This document shows, in pieces, positions 26,238 to 35,054 of a DNA stretch of 64,000 nt. Numbering within the stretch: position 1 is the stretch's first letter; the number at the start of each line of letters is the position of its first letter. Made by a program: the position numbers and the translations under genes. The notes beneath the pieces were generated by a model. It had not been told where the DNA came from. It saw only the letters and a program-made list of their open reading frames with translations, and did no database searches. Origin of the DNA: Oceanobacter sp045430275 (GTDB lineage: Bacteria > Pseudomonadota > Gammaproteobacteria > Pseudomonadales > Oceanobacteraceae); assembly GCA_045430275.1 (NCBI GenBank), contig JAILXU010000008.1:1-64000 (forward strand), in the 5' to 3' direction.

Positions 26238-26280
26238 ACAAACCCGGCCCCTGATGTATGCATCAGAAGGCCGGGTTTGT
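26238..26280 (+). terminator. nested perfect hairpin after clpX
   Basis: ACAAACCCGGCC and GGCCGGGTTTGT (12 of 12 paired) enclose a second perfect stem CTGATG-TATG-CATCAG. The trailing T run is short (TTTGT within the arm), so termination is likely but may be incomplete. Confidence 0.75.
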
Positions 26281-26332
26281 CACATTGACGGATAAAATGT
26301 TGCGTTGCCACTGTTACGGATTGGCTGGCTCC

Positions 26333-26360
26333 CTTGTTTTTTCCTGATTACACCCCAAAA
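26333..26360 (+). promoter_or_regulatory. candidate heat-shock (sigma-32 type) promoter of lon
   Basis: CTTGTT at 26333 and CCCCAAAA at 26353 are 14 bases apart, resembling the sigma-32 consensus CTTGAA / CCCCATNT. It ends 42 bases before the lon ATG. lon is a heat-shock gene in E. coli, which makes the match plausible, but it is not perfect. Confidence 0.45.
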
Positions 26361-26402
26361 CTTACCTAATATCGGTTTTATTTCAGACAGGGTGCTCATC
26401 TT

Positions 26403-28808
26403 ATGTCTCAAGAATCTTTGCCTTTGCTTCCTTTGCGGGATGTGGTGGTTTTTCCCGGAATGGTGGTTCCACTGTTTGTCGGACGCGAGAAGTCCATTAG
26501 TGCGCTTGAAGAAGCCATGGCAAATGACAAGCGAGTTTTTCTGGTGGCTCAGATGGATGCCTCAGATGAGGATCCTGAACAGTCCGATTTGCATGCCATT
26601 GGTACGGTTGCAACGGCTTTGCAATATCTACGTTTACCTGACGGCACCGTTAAGGTTCTGGTTGAGGGTGAGCAGCGTGCCCGATTGGACGGTGTGGAGA
26701 ACATTTCTGAAGCGGAAGCGGGTGCTTATGTGCAAGCGCAGATAACGCCGCTTGAAGAAGAAAAGCTGGACTCTGCTGAAAATGATATTCTTGTTCGTTT
26801 GCTCAATAGCAACTTTGAAGAATACGTCAAGCTGAGTAAAAAAGTGCCGAGCGAAGTCCTTGGCAGTTTGTCCGGTATCTCAGAAGCTGTCTCTCTGGCA
26901 AATCATATTGCGGCTCATTTGTCCCTGAAGCCAGAAGAGAAACAGGAAGTCTTGAGTCAGGTTGAGCCTCGCGATCAGATTGAACATGTGTTGAAAATCA
27001 TTGAGTCCGAGGTGGACTTGATGACGATGGAAAAACGTCTTCAGGGGCGTGTCAAAAAGCAGATGGAGAAAAGCCAGCGTGAGTATTATCTGAATGAGCA
27101 AATGAAAGCCATTCAGAAAGAACTGGGCGATCTGGATGAAAACGGTGATGAATTCGAGGAGCTGGCGAAACGCATCGATGATGCAGGGATGACCCAGGAA
27201 GCTCTGGAAAAGTCTCATTCAGAACTGAAAAAATTGAAGATGATGTCGCCCATGTCTGCTGAAGCCTCGGTCGTACGAGGCTATCTGGACTGGATCGTGA
27301 GCCTGCCCTGGAAAAAACGCAGCCGTGTCAGCTACAACCTGACAAAGGCGCAGGAAATTCTGGATGCAGATCATTATGGGCTGGATGAAGTCAAGGATCG
27401 CATTCTTGAGTACCTGGCTGTACAAAGCCGGGTCAAAAATGTGCGCGGAGCGGTATTGTGCCTGGTAGGGCCACCGGGAGTGGGCAAAACGTCCCTGGGT
27501 AAATCAATCGCCCGTGCAACAGGCCGTAAGTACACCCGTATGGCGCTGGGCGGTATGCGCGATGAGGCTGAAATTCGTGGCCATCGCCGCACGTACATCG
27601 GTTCCATGCCGGGTAAGCTGGTGCAAAAAATGTCGAAAGTAGGGGTGCGCAATCCGCTGTTCCTGCTGGATGAGATTGACAAAATGGGCATGGATAATCG
27701 TGGAGATCCAGCTTCTGCCTTGCTGGAAGTGCTTGATCCAGAGCAGAACAACACCTTCGCGGATCATTATCTGGAAGTTGACTACGACTTGTCGGATGTC
27801 ATGTTTGTTTGTACTTCCAACAGTATGAACATCCCGGATGCGCTGTTGGATCGAATGGAAATTATTCGTTTGCCAGGCTATACCGAGGCTGAAAAAGTCA
27901 GCATCGCTGAGCGCTACCTGTTGCCTAAACAATTGAAGCTGAACGGCCTTAAAGAAGGCGAAGTCAGCATTTCTGATGACGTCATTCGAGCAGTCATTCG
28001 CCATTACACGCGTGAGGCGGGTGTTCGAGGTCTTGAACGTGAGTTGGCCAAGCTGTGTCGTCGTGTTGTAAAGGCAGCCGTACTGGGCAAGGAATCCAGA
28101 AAAACCTGGGATATCGCCGCTGCCGATCTGGAAGATTATCTGGGCGTTGAAAAATTCCGCTACGGTCTGGCTGGTCTGAAAAATGAAGTTGGTCAGGTAA
28201 CCGGGTTGGCCTGGACATCCGTTGGTGGTGAATTGCTGGATCTGGAAGCAGCCTGCACACCCGGCAAGGGTCGGATTGTTAAAACCGGTTCCCTGGGTGA
28301 TGTTATGCAGGAATCCATTCAGGCGGCTCTGACAGTGGTTCGAAGTCGTGCCAAGGCCATGGGTGTAGCAGACGACTTTTTTGAGAAACAAGATCTCCAC
28401 GTACACGTTCCAGAGGGCGCAACCCCAAAAGACGGCCCGAGTGCGGGCATCGGTATGGCGACTGCTCTGGTGTCTATCGCGACCGGCATTCCGGTTCGAG
28501 CTGAGGTTGCCATGACCGGAGAGATCACCCTGCGTGGCAAAGTACTGGCAATTGGTGGTCTGAAGGAAAAAATGCTGGCGGCGCATCGTGGTGGCATCAA
28601 TACTGTGATCATCCCCAAAGAAAATGAAAAGGATCTTCGGGATATTCCAGATAATATTAAAGACGATTTGACGATTCTGCCGGTTGAGTGGATTGATCAA
28701 GTGCTGGACGCTGCGCTGGAAACATTGCCTGAAGGCATCAAGCCAGCCAGTGTTGCGAAAGATACCGTGGTTCATCAGCGTAAAAATGAGCGTCCCAGTA
28801 CGCACTGA
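26403..28808 (+). CDS. lon: ATP-dependent protease Lon
   Basis: Homo-hexameric AAA+ protease for misfolded and regulatory proteins. The N-terminal LON domain starts with LPLLPLRDVVVFPGM; a coiled-coil stretch lies near 190-260; Walker A GPPGVGKTSLGKS (about 356), Walker B LFLLDEIDKMG, sensor and arginine finger regions; the protease domain has the Ser-Lys dyad, Ser in PKDGPSAGIGMA (about 680) and Lys in IGGLKEKMLAA (about 722). Length 801 aa is typical of LonA. Confidence 0.97.
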   Translation: MSQESLPLLPLRDVVVFPGMVVPLFVGREKSISALEEAMANDKRVFLVAQMDASDEDPEQSDLHAIGTVATALQYLRLPDGTVKVLVEGEQRARLDGVENISEAEAGAYVQAQITPLEEEKLDSAENDILVRLLNSNFEEYVKLSKKVPSEVLGSLSGISEAVSLANHIAAHLSLKPEEKQEVLSQVEPRDQIEHVLKIIESEVDLMTMEKRLQGRVKKQMEKSQREYYLNEQMKAIQKELGDLDENGDEFEELAKRIDDAGMTQEALEKSHSELKKLKMMSPMSAEASVVRGYLDWIVSLPWKKRSRVSYNLTKAQEILDADHYGLDEVKDRILEYLAVQSRVKNVRGAVLCLVGPPGVGKTSLGKSIARATGRKYTRMALGGMRDEAEIRGHRRTYIGSMPGKLVQKMSKVGVRNPLFLLDEIDKMGMDNRGDPASALLEVLDPEQNNTFADHYLEVDYDLSDVMFVCTSNSMNIPDALLDRMEIIRLPGYTEAEKVSIAERYLLPKQLKLNGLKEGEVSISDDVIRAVIRHYTREAGVRGLERELAKLCRRVVKAAVLGKESRKTWDIAAADLEDYLGVEKFRYGLAGLKNEVGQVTGLAWTSVGGELLDLEAACTPGKGRIVKTGSLGDVMQESIQAALTVVRSRAKAMGVADDFFEKQDLHVHVPEGATPKDGPSAGIGMATALVSIATGIPVRAEVAMTGEITLRGKVLAIGGLKEKMLAAHRGGINTVIIPKENEKDLRDIPDNIKDDLTILPVEWIDQVLDAALETLPEGIKPASVAKDTVVHQRKNERPSTH

Positions 28809-28924
28809 GGTTGCTTGACGCTGTATGGCCCAGTTGGTATAAATCGACGCTCTTGATTTTCCTGTAGCGATCGCCCAGTCGCAGAACAAGAAACAATTAT
28901 TGCGCACAGAGTGAGGGGATGAGT

Positions 28925-29197
28925 GTGAACAAGTCTGAGTTAATCGACGCGATGGCGGCTTCCGCTGATATTTCAAAAGCAGCAGCGGGACGTGCGTTGG
29001 ATGCCATGTTGGAGAATATCGGCACGGCATTAAAAGAAGGGGATCAAGTTGCCCTGGTAGGTTTTGGTACTTTTTCTGTTAAAGAACGTGCAGAGCGTAC
29101 TGGTCGCAACCCGCAAACGGGTGAGCCTATTCAGATCAAGGCTGCCACAGTGCCTGGGTTCAAGCCTGGCAAAGCATTGAAAGACGCTGTTAACTGA
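28925..29197 (+). CDS. hupB: DNA-binding protein HU-beta
   Basis: Nucleoid protein that bends DNA as a dimer. 90 aa: NKSELIDAMAASADISK helix region, GFGTFSVKERAERTGRNPQTGEP with the DNA-entering beta arm, and the KPGKALKDAVN end. Start choice: GAGGGG at 28913-28918 is six bases from the GTG at 28925 but directly abuts the ATG at 28919; the GTG also gives the usual (M)NKSEL start. Placed after lon as in many gammaproteobacteria. Confidence 0.95.
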   Translation: MNKSELIDAMAASADISKAAAGRALDAMLENIGTALKEGDQVALVGFGTFSVKERAERTGRNPQTGEPIQIKAATVPGFKPGKALKDAVN

Positions 29198-29242
29198 GCG
29201 TATGTATTTAGGTGTCGGTTATTGACTGGCTACCCGAAAAAT

Positions 29243-29275
29243 AAAAAAGAGCGCATCGGTTGGTGCGCTTTTTTT
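29243..29275 (+). terminator. terminator after hupB
   Basis: AAAAAAGAGCGCA and TGCGCTTTTTTT pair around an eight-base loop, followed by more T, 45 bases after the hupB stop. Confidence 0.85.
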
Positions 29276-29345
29276 ATGGAAGTTGATTATGATAAGCAGC
29301 TAGTGTCATAACAATATCCATTGAATAGCACATTCTGGAGGAAGA

Positions 29346-31199
29346 ATGCTTCAAGCAATGCGGGATAATGCCCAGGGTATTATCGCCAAAGTCATCGTAT
29401 TTTTTATCATCATTGTGTTTGCGCTGTTTGGCGTTGAAAGCATCGTAAGTCTTGGAGGGGGAGATGAGCCTTCCGCCACCGTCGGTGGTCTGGAGATCAG
29501 CGAACTGGACATCACACGTGCCGTCGAACAGCAAAAAGCCAATCTGCGTCGCCAGTTTGGTGAGCAATTTGATGAGAACCTGTTTAGCGAGGACTTGTTG
29601 AGGTCGTCAGCAATTGAACAACTGGTTCAGCAAAACATCGCCATTGTCCAGGCAGACGAGCTGGGTCTGTACGCTTCGGGTAACCAGATTGATGAAATGA
29701 TTTTGTCGATACCGGCGTTTCAGCTTGATGGTAAATTCAACAAGGAGCAGTTCCGCAGTATCTTGCGTCTGAATGGTTGGTCGCCGTTGAGCTTCCGCGA
29801 TAGCCTGGCTCAGGACATCAAGGTGAATCAGGTTCAGTTGGCGTTGTCGTTGACTGAATATCCGTCAGATTATTCTGTGCAGATGAATGAGTTGATGGCT
29901 CAGGAAAAGCGTACTTTCAGCTTTGCCGAAGTTCGTTTTAACGATTTGCTGGCAGATGTTGAGGTGACGGATGAAGACATTGATACCTACTATCAGCAAA
30001 ACGGCGATCGCTTCAAAAGCCCTGAAACCGTGTCTGTGAACTATGTGACTCTGTCTCGTAAGCATCTGATGAATCAACTGGAAGAGGTTGATGAGGCGGA
30101 TCTTCGTGCGGCCTATGATGACTATGTGACGGCGTTGTCTGAAAAAGAAGAGCGTCAGGCAAGCCATATTCTGATTGAAATCAATGATGATCGTTCAGAA
30201 GCGGAAGCCAGTCAGATGATTAATGAGCTGGCTCAGAAACTGGCTGCTGGTGAATCCTTTGCTGAACTGGCCAAGCAGTCTGACGATATTGCAACCAGCA
30301 CCGATGGTGGAGACCTGGGTTTTTCAGGTAAAGGTATCTACGACCCGGCATTTGAACAGGCCTTGTTTGCACTGGAACGCAATCAGGTTTCCGAACCGGT
30401 TAAAACCGAATTTGGTTATCACCTGATTAAACTGATGGATGTGCGTGGCGAACAGCCCGAGTCGTTTGAACAGCGCCAGGCGGCACTGACGCTGGATGTT
30501 AAAAACGGCATGGCGCAAGCCTTGCTCGCTGAGCAAATTCAGGAGCTTTCCAATATCGCCTTTACTGCTGCCAATGTTGAAGAGGTAGCAAGTACTTTTG
30601 GTCTGACGGTAGAAACCAGCGACCAGTTTACGCGCGGTTCTGGCAGTGGGGTTGCAACCCACGCTGCCGTTCGTAACGCGGCTTTTGCAGATAACGTGTT
30701 GCTGGATGGTGAGTTGAGTGAAGTCATTGAAGCAAATGGCGAGGCGTATGTATTAGCCATTGCTGAACATAAAACTCCCGAGCTATTACCACTTGAAACT
30801 GTACAGAACGGCATCAAAATGACTCTTCAGCAAGAAAAGGCAGCAGAGCAGGCGCGTCTGAATGCCAAGGCTATAGCGGATGGTGAGTCGTCTGATGAAA
30901 CTCTGGAGTGGAAAGAAGTCCAGGCTGTGTTTGCTGAGACGGCAGAAACTCCTCGTTCCGTTCAAATGAAAGCGTTTGCTATGGCGGAAGGCACGTCCGA
31001 TATCGTGGATGTGTCTGGTGGTGTTGCTATTGTGAAGCTTCAATCGGTTGCAACCCCAGAGCTGGACGCTGTTAGCGTGAATGAGGAAGCCCGAGGTGTG
31101 TTGGCGGCATCAAAAGGAAGAGAGCAATTGACGAGCTATGCCAAATGGGCTCAGGAAGTTACCGAGGTAGTGCGTCCGGAGTCTGCTTCAGACTCTTGA
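29346..31199 (+). CDS. ppiD: periplasmic folding chaperone / prolyl isomerase PpiD
   Basis: SurA-like chaperone anchored in the inner membrane. The N-terminus MLQAMRDNAQGIIAKVIVFF with a single TM (about 15-36) is typical of PpiD; a SurA_N-like chaperone region follows, then one parvulin (PpiC) domain at about 276-365 (RQASHILIE ... GGDLGFSGKG ... VKTEFGYHLIKL), and a C-terminal helical part. Length 617 aa. GGAGGA precedes the ATG. Usual neighbour of hupB. Confidence 0.95.
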   Translation: MLQAMRDNAQGIIAKVIVFFIIIVFALFGVESIVSLGGGDEPSATVGGLEISELDITRAVEQQKANLRRQFGEQFDENLFSEDLLRSSAIEQLVQQNIAIVQADELGLYASGNQIDEMILSIPAFQLDGKFNKEQFRSILRLNGWSPLSFRDSLAQDIKVNQVQLALSLTEYPSDYSVQMNELMAQEKRTFSFAEVRFNDLLADVEVTDEDIDTYYQQNGDRFKSPETVSVNYVTLSRKHLMNQLEEVDEADLRAAYDDYVTALSEKEERQASHILIEINDDRSEAEASQMINELAQKLAAGESFAELAKQSDDIATSTDGGDLGFSGKGIYDPAFEQALFALERNQVSEPVKTEFGYHLIKLMDVRGEQPESFEQRQAALTLDVKNGMAQALLAEQIQELSNIAFTAANVEEVASTFGLTVETSDQFTRGSGSGVATHAAVRNAAFADNVLLDGELSEVIEANGEAYVLAIAEHKTPELLPLETVQNGIKMTLQQEKAAEQARLNAKAIADGESSDETLEWKEVQAVFAETAETPRSVQMKAFAMAEGTSDIVDVSGGVAIVKLQSVATPELDAVSVNEEARGVLAASKGREQLTSYAKWAQEVTEVVRPESASDS

Positions 31200-31220
31200 T
31201 CATCTGCTGTTCGTAGCCAT

Positions 31221-31258
31221 AAAAAATGCCGGTCAATGTTTCATTGACCGGCATTTTT
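31221..31258. terminator. bidirectional terminator between ppiD and etfDH
   Basis: AAAAATGCCGGTCAATG and CATTGACCGGCATTTTT pair perfectly over 17 bases with a three-base loop. A and T runs on both sides let it end the convergent genes ppiD and the ETF-quinone oxidoreductase gene. Confidence 0.92.
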
Positions 31259-31275
31259 GTATCTGCTGAGGCGGC

Positions 31276-32916
31276 TTACATATTAGGGTAGTTAGGGCCA
31301 CCGCTGCCTTCTGGAGTTACCCAGGTGATATTTTGCAATGGGTCCTTAATGTCACAGGTCTTGCAGTGAACACAGTTCTGAGAATTGATCTGGAAGCGTT
31401 TGCCTTGCTCATCCTCTACGATCTCATAAACCCCGGCTGGGCAGTAGCGCTGGGCTGGCTCATCCCATTTGGGTAAATTGACTTCCAGAGGAATGGCTTC
31501 ATCTTTCAGTTTCAGGTGGCATGGCTGGTCTTCGGCGTGGTTTACGTTGCCAATGAAGACGGAATCCAACTTATTGAAACTTAACTTTCCATCGGGTTTT
31601 GGATAGTCAATTTTCTTGCATTCTGAAGCCGGTTTCAGCATTTCATGATCGGGGTGCGTGTCATGTAACGTCACGGGCAATGCAAACAGGTTTTGATCAA
31701 CAAAGTTGAATGCAGCGCCACCAAAAATGCCGAACTTATGCATGGCTGGCCCGAAATTACGGCTGCGATGCAGCTCCTGAAAGGCCCAACTGGCTTCAAA
31801 CGCGGTGGTGAACTCGGTGATTTCATCATGAGATCGGTCGGAAGCAAGCGCTTTTACCACTTCTTCTGCTGCAACCATGCCGCTCTTCATGGCGGTGTGA
31901 ACACCTTTGATCTTGGCGAAGTTCAATGTGCCAGCATCGCAACCAACAACCAGGCCACCGGCAAAGGTCATCTTCGGCAGGCAATTCAGACCGCCTTTGG
32001 TGATTGCACGGGCACCGTAGGAAACACGGGTGCCATTTTCCAGATACTGACGAATCAGCGGGTGGTGCTTCATGCGCTGGAATTCATCGAATGGGCTGAG
32101 ATGCGGGTTGGAATAGGACAAGTCCGTAATCAGGCCAACCACCACCTGGTTGTTTTCCGTGTGATACAGGAAGAAACCGCCAGATGAACCGCTTTCATTC
32201 AATGGCCAGCCGGTACCGTGCAGAACCAGTCCGGCTTCATGCTGGGATTCCGGGATGTCCCACAGCTCCTTGATACCGATACCGTAATGCTGGGGGTCTT
32301 TGCCCTTGTCCAGATCAAACTCAGAGATCAGTTGTTTGCCTAAGTGGCCTCGGCAACCTTCTGAAAATACGGTGTATTTGGCGCGCAGCTCCATGCCTGG
32401 CATATAGGTATCTTTTTGTTCACCGGTCGCGCTAACACCCATGTCGCCAGTAATGACGCCACGAACGGCACCTTCTTCTATCAGCAGTTCAGCGGCGGTG
32501 AAGCCCGGATAAATTTCAACCCCGAGTTCCTCTGCTCGCTCACCCAACCAGCGGCACAAATTACCAACGCTGACAATGTAATTGCCATCGTTGTGCATCG
32601 GCTTCGGTACAGCCCAATTGGGTGACTGAATGGATTTTGAGTCATTGGTCATGAAGTAAACTTCATCTCGTTTGACCGGGCAGTTCAGAGGGGCACCGGC
32701 TTCCTTCCAATTTGGGAAAAGTTCGGACAGGGCGCGGTCTTCAATCACCGCACCGGATAAAATATGAGCGCCGATTTCTGAGCCTTTTTCGACCAGGCAA
32801 ACAGAAATGTCCTGACCTTGTTCTTCCGCCAGTTGTTTGATTCGACAAGCGGTTGACAGACCGGCAGGGCCGCCGCCTACAACCAGAACATCGTATTCCA
32901 TCACATCACGTTGCAT
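31276..32916 (-). CDS. etfDH: electron transfer flavoprotein-ubiquinone oxidoreductase
   Basis: Membrane-associated FAD and 4Fe-4S enzyme passing electrons from ETF to ubiquinone during fatty-acid and amino-acid oxidation. FAD-binding VLVVGGGPAGLSTA at the N-terminus, a GWPL/GFFLY ubiquinone-site region mid-protein, and the C-terminal ferredoxin-like cluster motif NCVHCKTCDIKDP with the conserved ITWVTPEGSGGP. Length 546 aa matches the family. AGAGGA lies eight bases before the ATG at 32916. Divergent from etfB-etfA, its electron donor. Confidence 0.96.
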   Translation of the reverse strand: MQRDVMEYDVLVVGGGPAGLSTACRIKQLAEEQGQDISVCLVEKGSEIGAHILSGAVIEDRALSELFPNWKEAGAPLNCPVKRDEVYFMTNDSKSIQSPNWAVPKPMHNDGNYIVSVGNLCRWLGERAEELGVEIYPGFTAAELLIEEGAVRGVITGDMGVSATGEQKDTYMPGMELRAKYTVFSEGCRGHLGKQLISEFDLDKGKDPQHYGIGIKELWDIPESQHEAGLVLHGTGWPLNESGSSGGFFLYHTENNQVVVGLITDLSYSNPHLSPFDEFQRMKHHPLIRQYLENGTRVSYGARAITKGGLNCLPKMTFAGGLVVGCDAGTLNFAKIKGVHTAMKSGMVAAEEVVKALASDRSHDEITEFTTAFEASWAFQELHRSRNFGPAMHKFGIFGGAAFNFVDQNLFALPVTLHDTHPDHEMLKPASECKKIDYPKPDGKLSFNKLDSVFIGNVNHAEDQPCHLKLKDEAIPLEVNLPKWDEPAQRYCPAGVYEIVEDEQGKRFQINSQNCVHCKTCDIKDPLQNITWVTPEGSGGPNYPNM

Positions 32917-33133
32917 GAAAAGTTCCTCTGTATCGTTATTGTTGCTGTGCTAGAGAGCTGCGACCGGGTAGGGATGCGCGCACAGGAGTTGCCTCGTTTC
33001 GAGCCGGGCAATAGTAAATAGTCGGCCATTATACGAGAGGCTGATTGACTCGCAACTTTACCCTTAATTGGGGTTATCCCTTACGTTAAGCTTGCTGGAA
33101 TGCTGCCATTTTGGCAACAAAGGAAAGCGACTA

Positions 33134-33162
33134 TTGACCTTAAAGGAAAAAGTCAGAATAAT
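33134..33162 (+). promoter_or_regulatory. candidate promoter of etfB-etfA
   Basis: TTGACC (33134-33139) and AATAAT (33157-33162) with a 17-base spacer; five of six matches in each box. Transcription would start near 33169, about 75 bases before the etfB ATG. Confidence 0.55.
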
Positions 33163-33188
33163 TCTTCGGGTCAGGCAGGCCGAAGAAT
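33161..33188. promoter_or_regulatory. inverted repeat at the etfB transcription start
   Basis: ATTCTTCGG and CCGAAGAAT are perfect inverted copies separated by ten bases. The left arm overlaps the -10 box and the right arm overlaps the next hairpin, so it could be a repressor operator, or an alternative RNA fold if transcription starts further upstream. Confidence 0.5.
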
Positions 33189-33207
33189 GAGCGTTCAGAC
33201 GGCCTTT
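33177..33207 (+). terminator. terminator-like hairpin in the etfB leader
   Basis: AGGCCG and CGGCCT pair around an inner TGA/TCA stem and are followed by a T run, 37 bases before the etfB ATG. It would stop transcription just before etfB unless prevented; six base pairs is a modest outer stem. Confidence 0.5.
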
Positions 33208-33243
33208 TTTATTCATTATTGATAACAGATATAAGAGGAATCC

Positions 33244-33993
33244 ATGAAGGTTCTCGTCGCTGTCAAACGCGTTATTGATTACAACGTTAAAGCTCGCGTT
33301 AAAGCCGATCAGTCCGATGTCGATTTGGCCAATGTCAAAATGGCTATGAATCCATTCTGTGAAATCGCGGTTGAAGAAGCCGTGCGATTGAAAGAAAAGG
33401 GCGTGGCTACCGAAATTGTTGTGGTTTCTATTGGGCCTAAGGTGGCTCAGGAACAGGTTCGTACGGCCCTGGCTCTGGGAGCTGATCGAGGCATTCTGGT
33501 TGAAACCGATGCGCGTCTGGAGTCCCTGAGCGTTGCGAAAGTACTGAAAGCGGTTGTCGATAAGGAACAGCCTCAACTGATTCTGATGGGCAAGCAGACC
33601 ATCGACAGTGACAACAATCAGACTGGCCAAATGCTGGGTGCCTTGACCGGTATGCCGCAAGGAACGTTTGCTTCCGAAGTGGCTGTCGATGGAGAAAAAG
33701 CTGTCATCACTCGTGAAGTCGATGGTGGACTGCGCAAGATCTCCATGAGTTTGCCCGCCATTGTCACTACCGATTTGCGCTTGAATGAGCCGCGTTACGC
33801 TTCTTTGCCAAACATCATGAAAGCCAAGCGCAAGCCACTGGAAATGACTACGCCTGCTGATCTGGGTGTTGAAGTGACCAATACGCAAACGCTGGTACGT
33901 GTTACGCCTCCGGCAGAGCGTCAGGCAGGTGTTAAGGTGAGCAGCGTTACCGAGCTGGTCGAAAAATTGAAAACCGAAGCAAAAGTACTGTAA
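33244..33993 (+). CDS. etfB: electron transfer flavoprotein beta subunit
   Basis: Beta subunit of the soluble ETF heterodimer (binds AMP), accepting electrons from acyl-CoA dehydrogenases. KVLVAVKRVIDYNVK start, MNPFCEIAVEEAVRLKEKG and the LPAIVTTDLRLNEPRYASLPNIM recognition-loop region (in parts) are diagnostic. Length 249 aa. GAGGA lies before the ATG. Followed after 15 bases by etfA. Confidence 0.97.
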   Translation: MKVLVAVKRVIDYNVKARVKADQSDVDLANVKMAMNPFCEIAVEEAVRLKEKGVATEIVVVSIGPKVAQEQVRTALALGADRGILVETDARLESLSVAKVLKAVVDKEQPQLILMGKQTIDSDNNQTGQMLGALTGMPQGTFASEVAVDGEKAVITREVDGGLRKISMSLPAIVTTDLRLNEPRYASLPNIMKAKRKPLEMTTPADLGVEVTNTQTLVRVTPPAERQAGVKVSSVTELVEKLKTEAKVL

Positions 33994-34008
33994 ACGAGGT
34001 AATTCACT

Positions 34009-34938
34009 ATGACTATTCTGGTAATTGCAGAACACGATAACAGTGCTTTGAAATCCGCCACGTTGAACACTCTGGCGGCCGCGGCTCAAATTGGCGGCGA
34101 TGTTCACGTACTGGTGGCTGGTCAGGGGTGTTCTCCTGTCGCAGAAACTGCAGCGGCTGTGGCCGGTGTGAGCAAGGTTCTGGTTGCTGAAAGCGATGCG
34201 CTGGAACATCAGCTTGGTGAGGCCATGGGTGATCTGGTGGGGCGTATTGGCTCTGATTATTCCCATATTCTGGCTCCGGCAACCACGACCTGTAAGGATT
34301 TCCTGCCTCGTGCAGCGGCATTGCTCGATGTGAATATGCTGTCTGATGTGATCGCCGTTGAAAGTTCTGATACTTTCTCGCGCCCAATTTACGCTGGTAA
34401 TGCGATTGCTACGTATCAAACAGCGGATGCCATCAAGATTCTGACGGTACGTACAACTGCATTTGATGCGGTTCCAGCAGACGGTGGTTCCGCAGAAATT
34501 GTAACAGTGGCTCTGGATGACAGCGCGAGCGTGTCAGAATTTGTGAGCGAAGAACTGGCGAAATCTGATCGTCCTGAGCTGACAGCCGCCCCGGTTGTTA
34601 TCTCCGGTGGTCGTGGTCTTCAGAATGGCGATAATTTCTCCATGCTGTATCAGTTGGCTGACAAACTGGGTGCAGCGGTTGGTGCATCGCGTGCTGCTGT
34701 TGATGCGGGTTTTGTTCCAAATGATCTGCAGGTTGGTCAAACCGGCAAGATAGTGGCTCCTGACTTGTATGTGGCTGTGGGCATTTCAGGTGCGATCCAG
34801 CACCTGGCAGGCATGAAAGACTCGAAGGTGATTGTTGCAATCAACAAAGATGAAGAAGCACCCATCTTTCAGGTTGCGGACTATGGCCTGGTCGCAGACC
34901 TGTTCGAAGCCGTTCCCGAAATGGAAAAACTTGTTTAA
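34009..34938 (+). CDS. etfA: electron transfer flavoprotein alpha subunit
   Basis: FAD-binding alpha subunit of ETF. The C-terminal FAD domain (about 190-305) shows ISGGRGLQNGDNF, VGASRAAVDAGFVPNDLQVGQTGK in parts, PDLYVAVGISGAIQHLAGM and INKDEEAPIF. Length 309 aa. GAGG precedes the ATG. Forms an operon with etfB. The window's only CCGCGG that I noticed lies in this gene (34079-34084). Confidence 0.97.
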   Translation: MTILVIAEHDNSALKSATLNTLAAAAQIGGDVHVLVAGQGCSPVAETAAAVAGVSKVLVAESDALEHQLGEAMGDLVGRIGSDYSHILAPATTTCKDFLPRAAALLDVNMLSDVIAVESSDTFSRPIYAGNAIATYQTADAIKILTVRTTAFDAVPADGGSAEIVTVALDDSASVSEFVSEELAKSDRPELTAAPVVISGGRGLQNGDNFSMLYQLADKLGAAVGASRAAVDAGFVPNDLQVGQTGKIVAPDLYVAVGISGAIQHLAGMKDSKVIVAINKDEEAPIFQVADYGLVADLFEAVPEMEKLV

Positions 34939-34955
34939 CATCAAAATGTTAAGCC

Positions 34956-34981
34956 AAGCCCGGTTAATACCGGGCTTTTTT
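34956..34981 (+). terminator. terminator after etfA
   Basis: AGCCCGGT and ACCGGGCT form a perfect eight-base-pair stem with loop TAAT followed by six T, 18 bases after the etfA stop. Confidence 0.9.
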
Positions 34982-35054
34982 ATGTCACCAATTTGTCATT
35001 AAATAGACATAGGCTCCATGACCTTGAGAATATGTAATGACAAAGGATAGCGCA

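Larger units (their letters stand above)
32917..33243. other. divergent regulatory region between etfDH and etfB
   Basis: 327 bases with no credible small gene on either strand. It contains a candidate etfB promoter, an inverted repeat across it and a terminator-like hairpin, listed separately. The part near etfDH shows no clear promoter. Confidence 0.6.

Noticed and set aside
27504..29030. Long minus-strand open frame (508 codons) antisense to lon and hupB
   Set aside because: It mirrors the codon pattern of lon, has an implausible composition and no family features.
33064..34419. Minus-strand open frame (451 codons) antisense to etfB and etfA
   Set aside because: Antisense to two well-conserved genes; composition rich in Ser, His and Gln from reversed codons.
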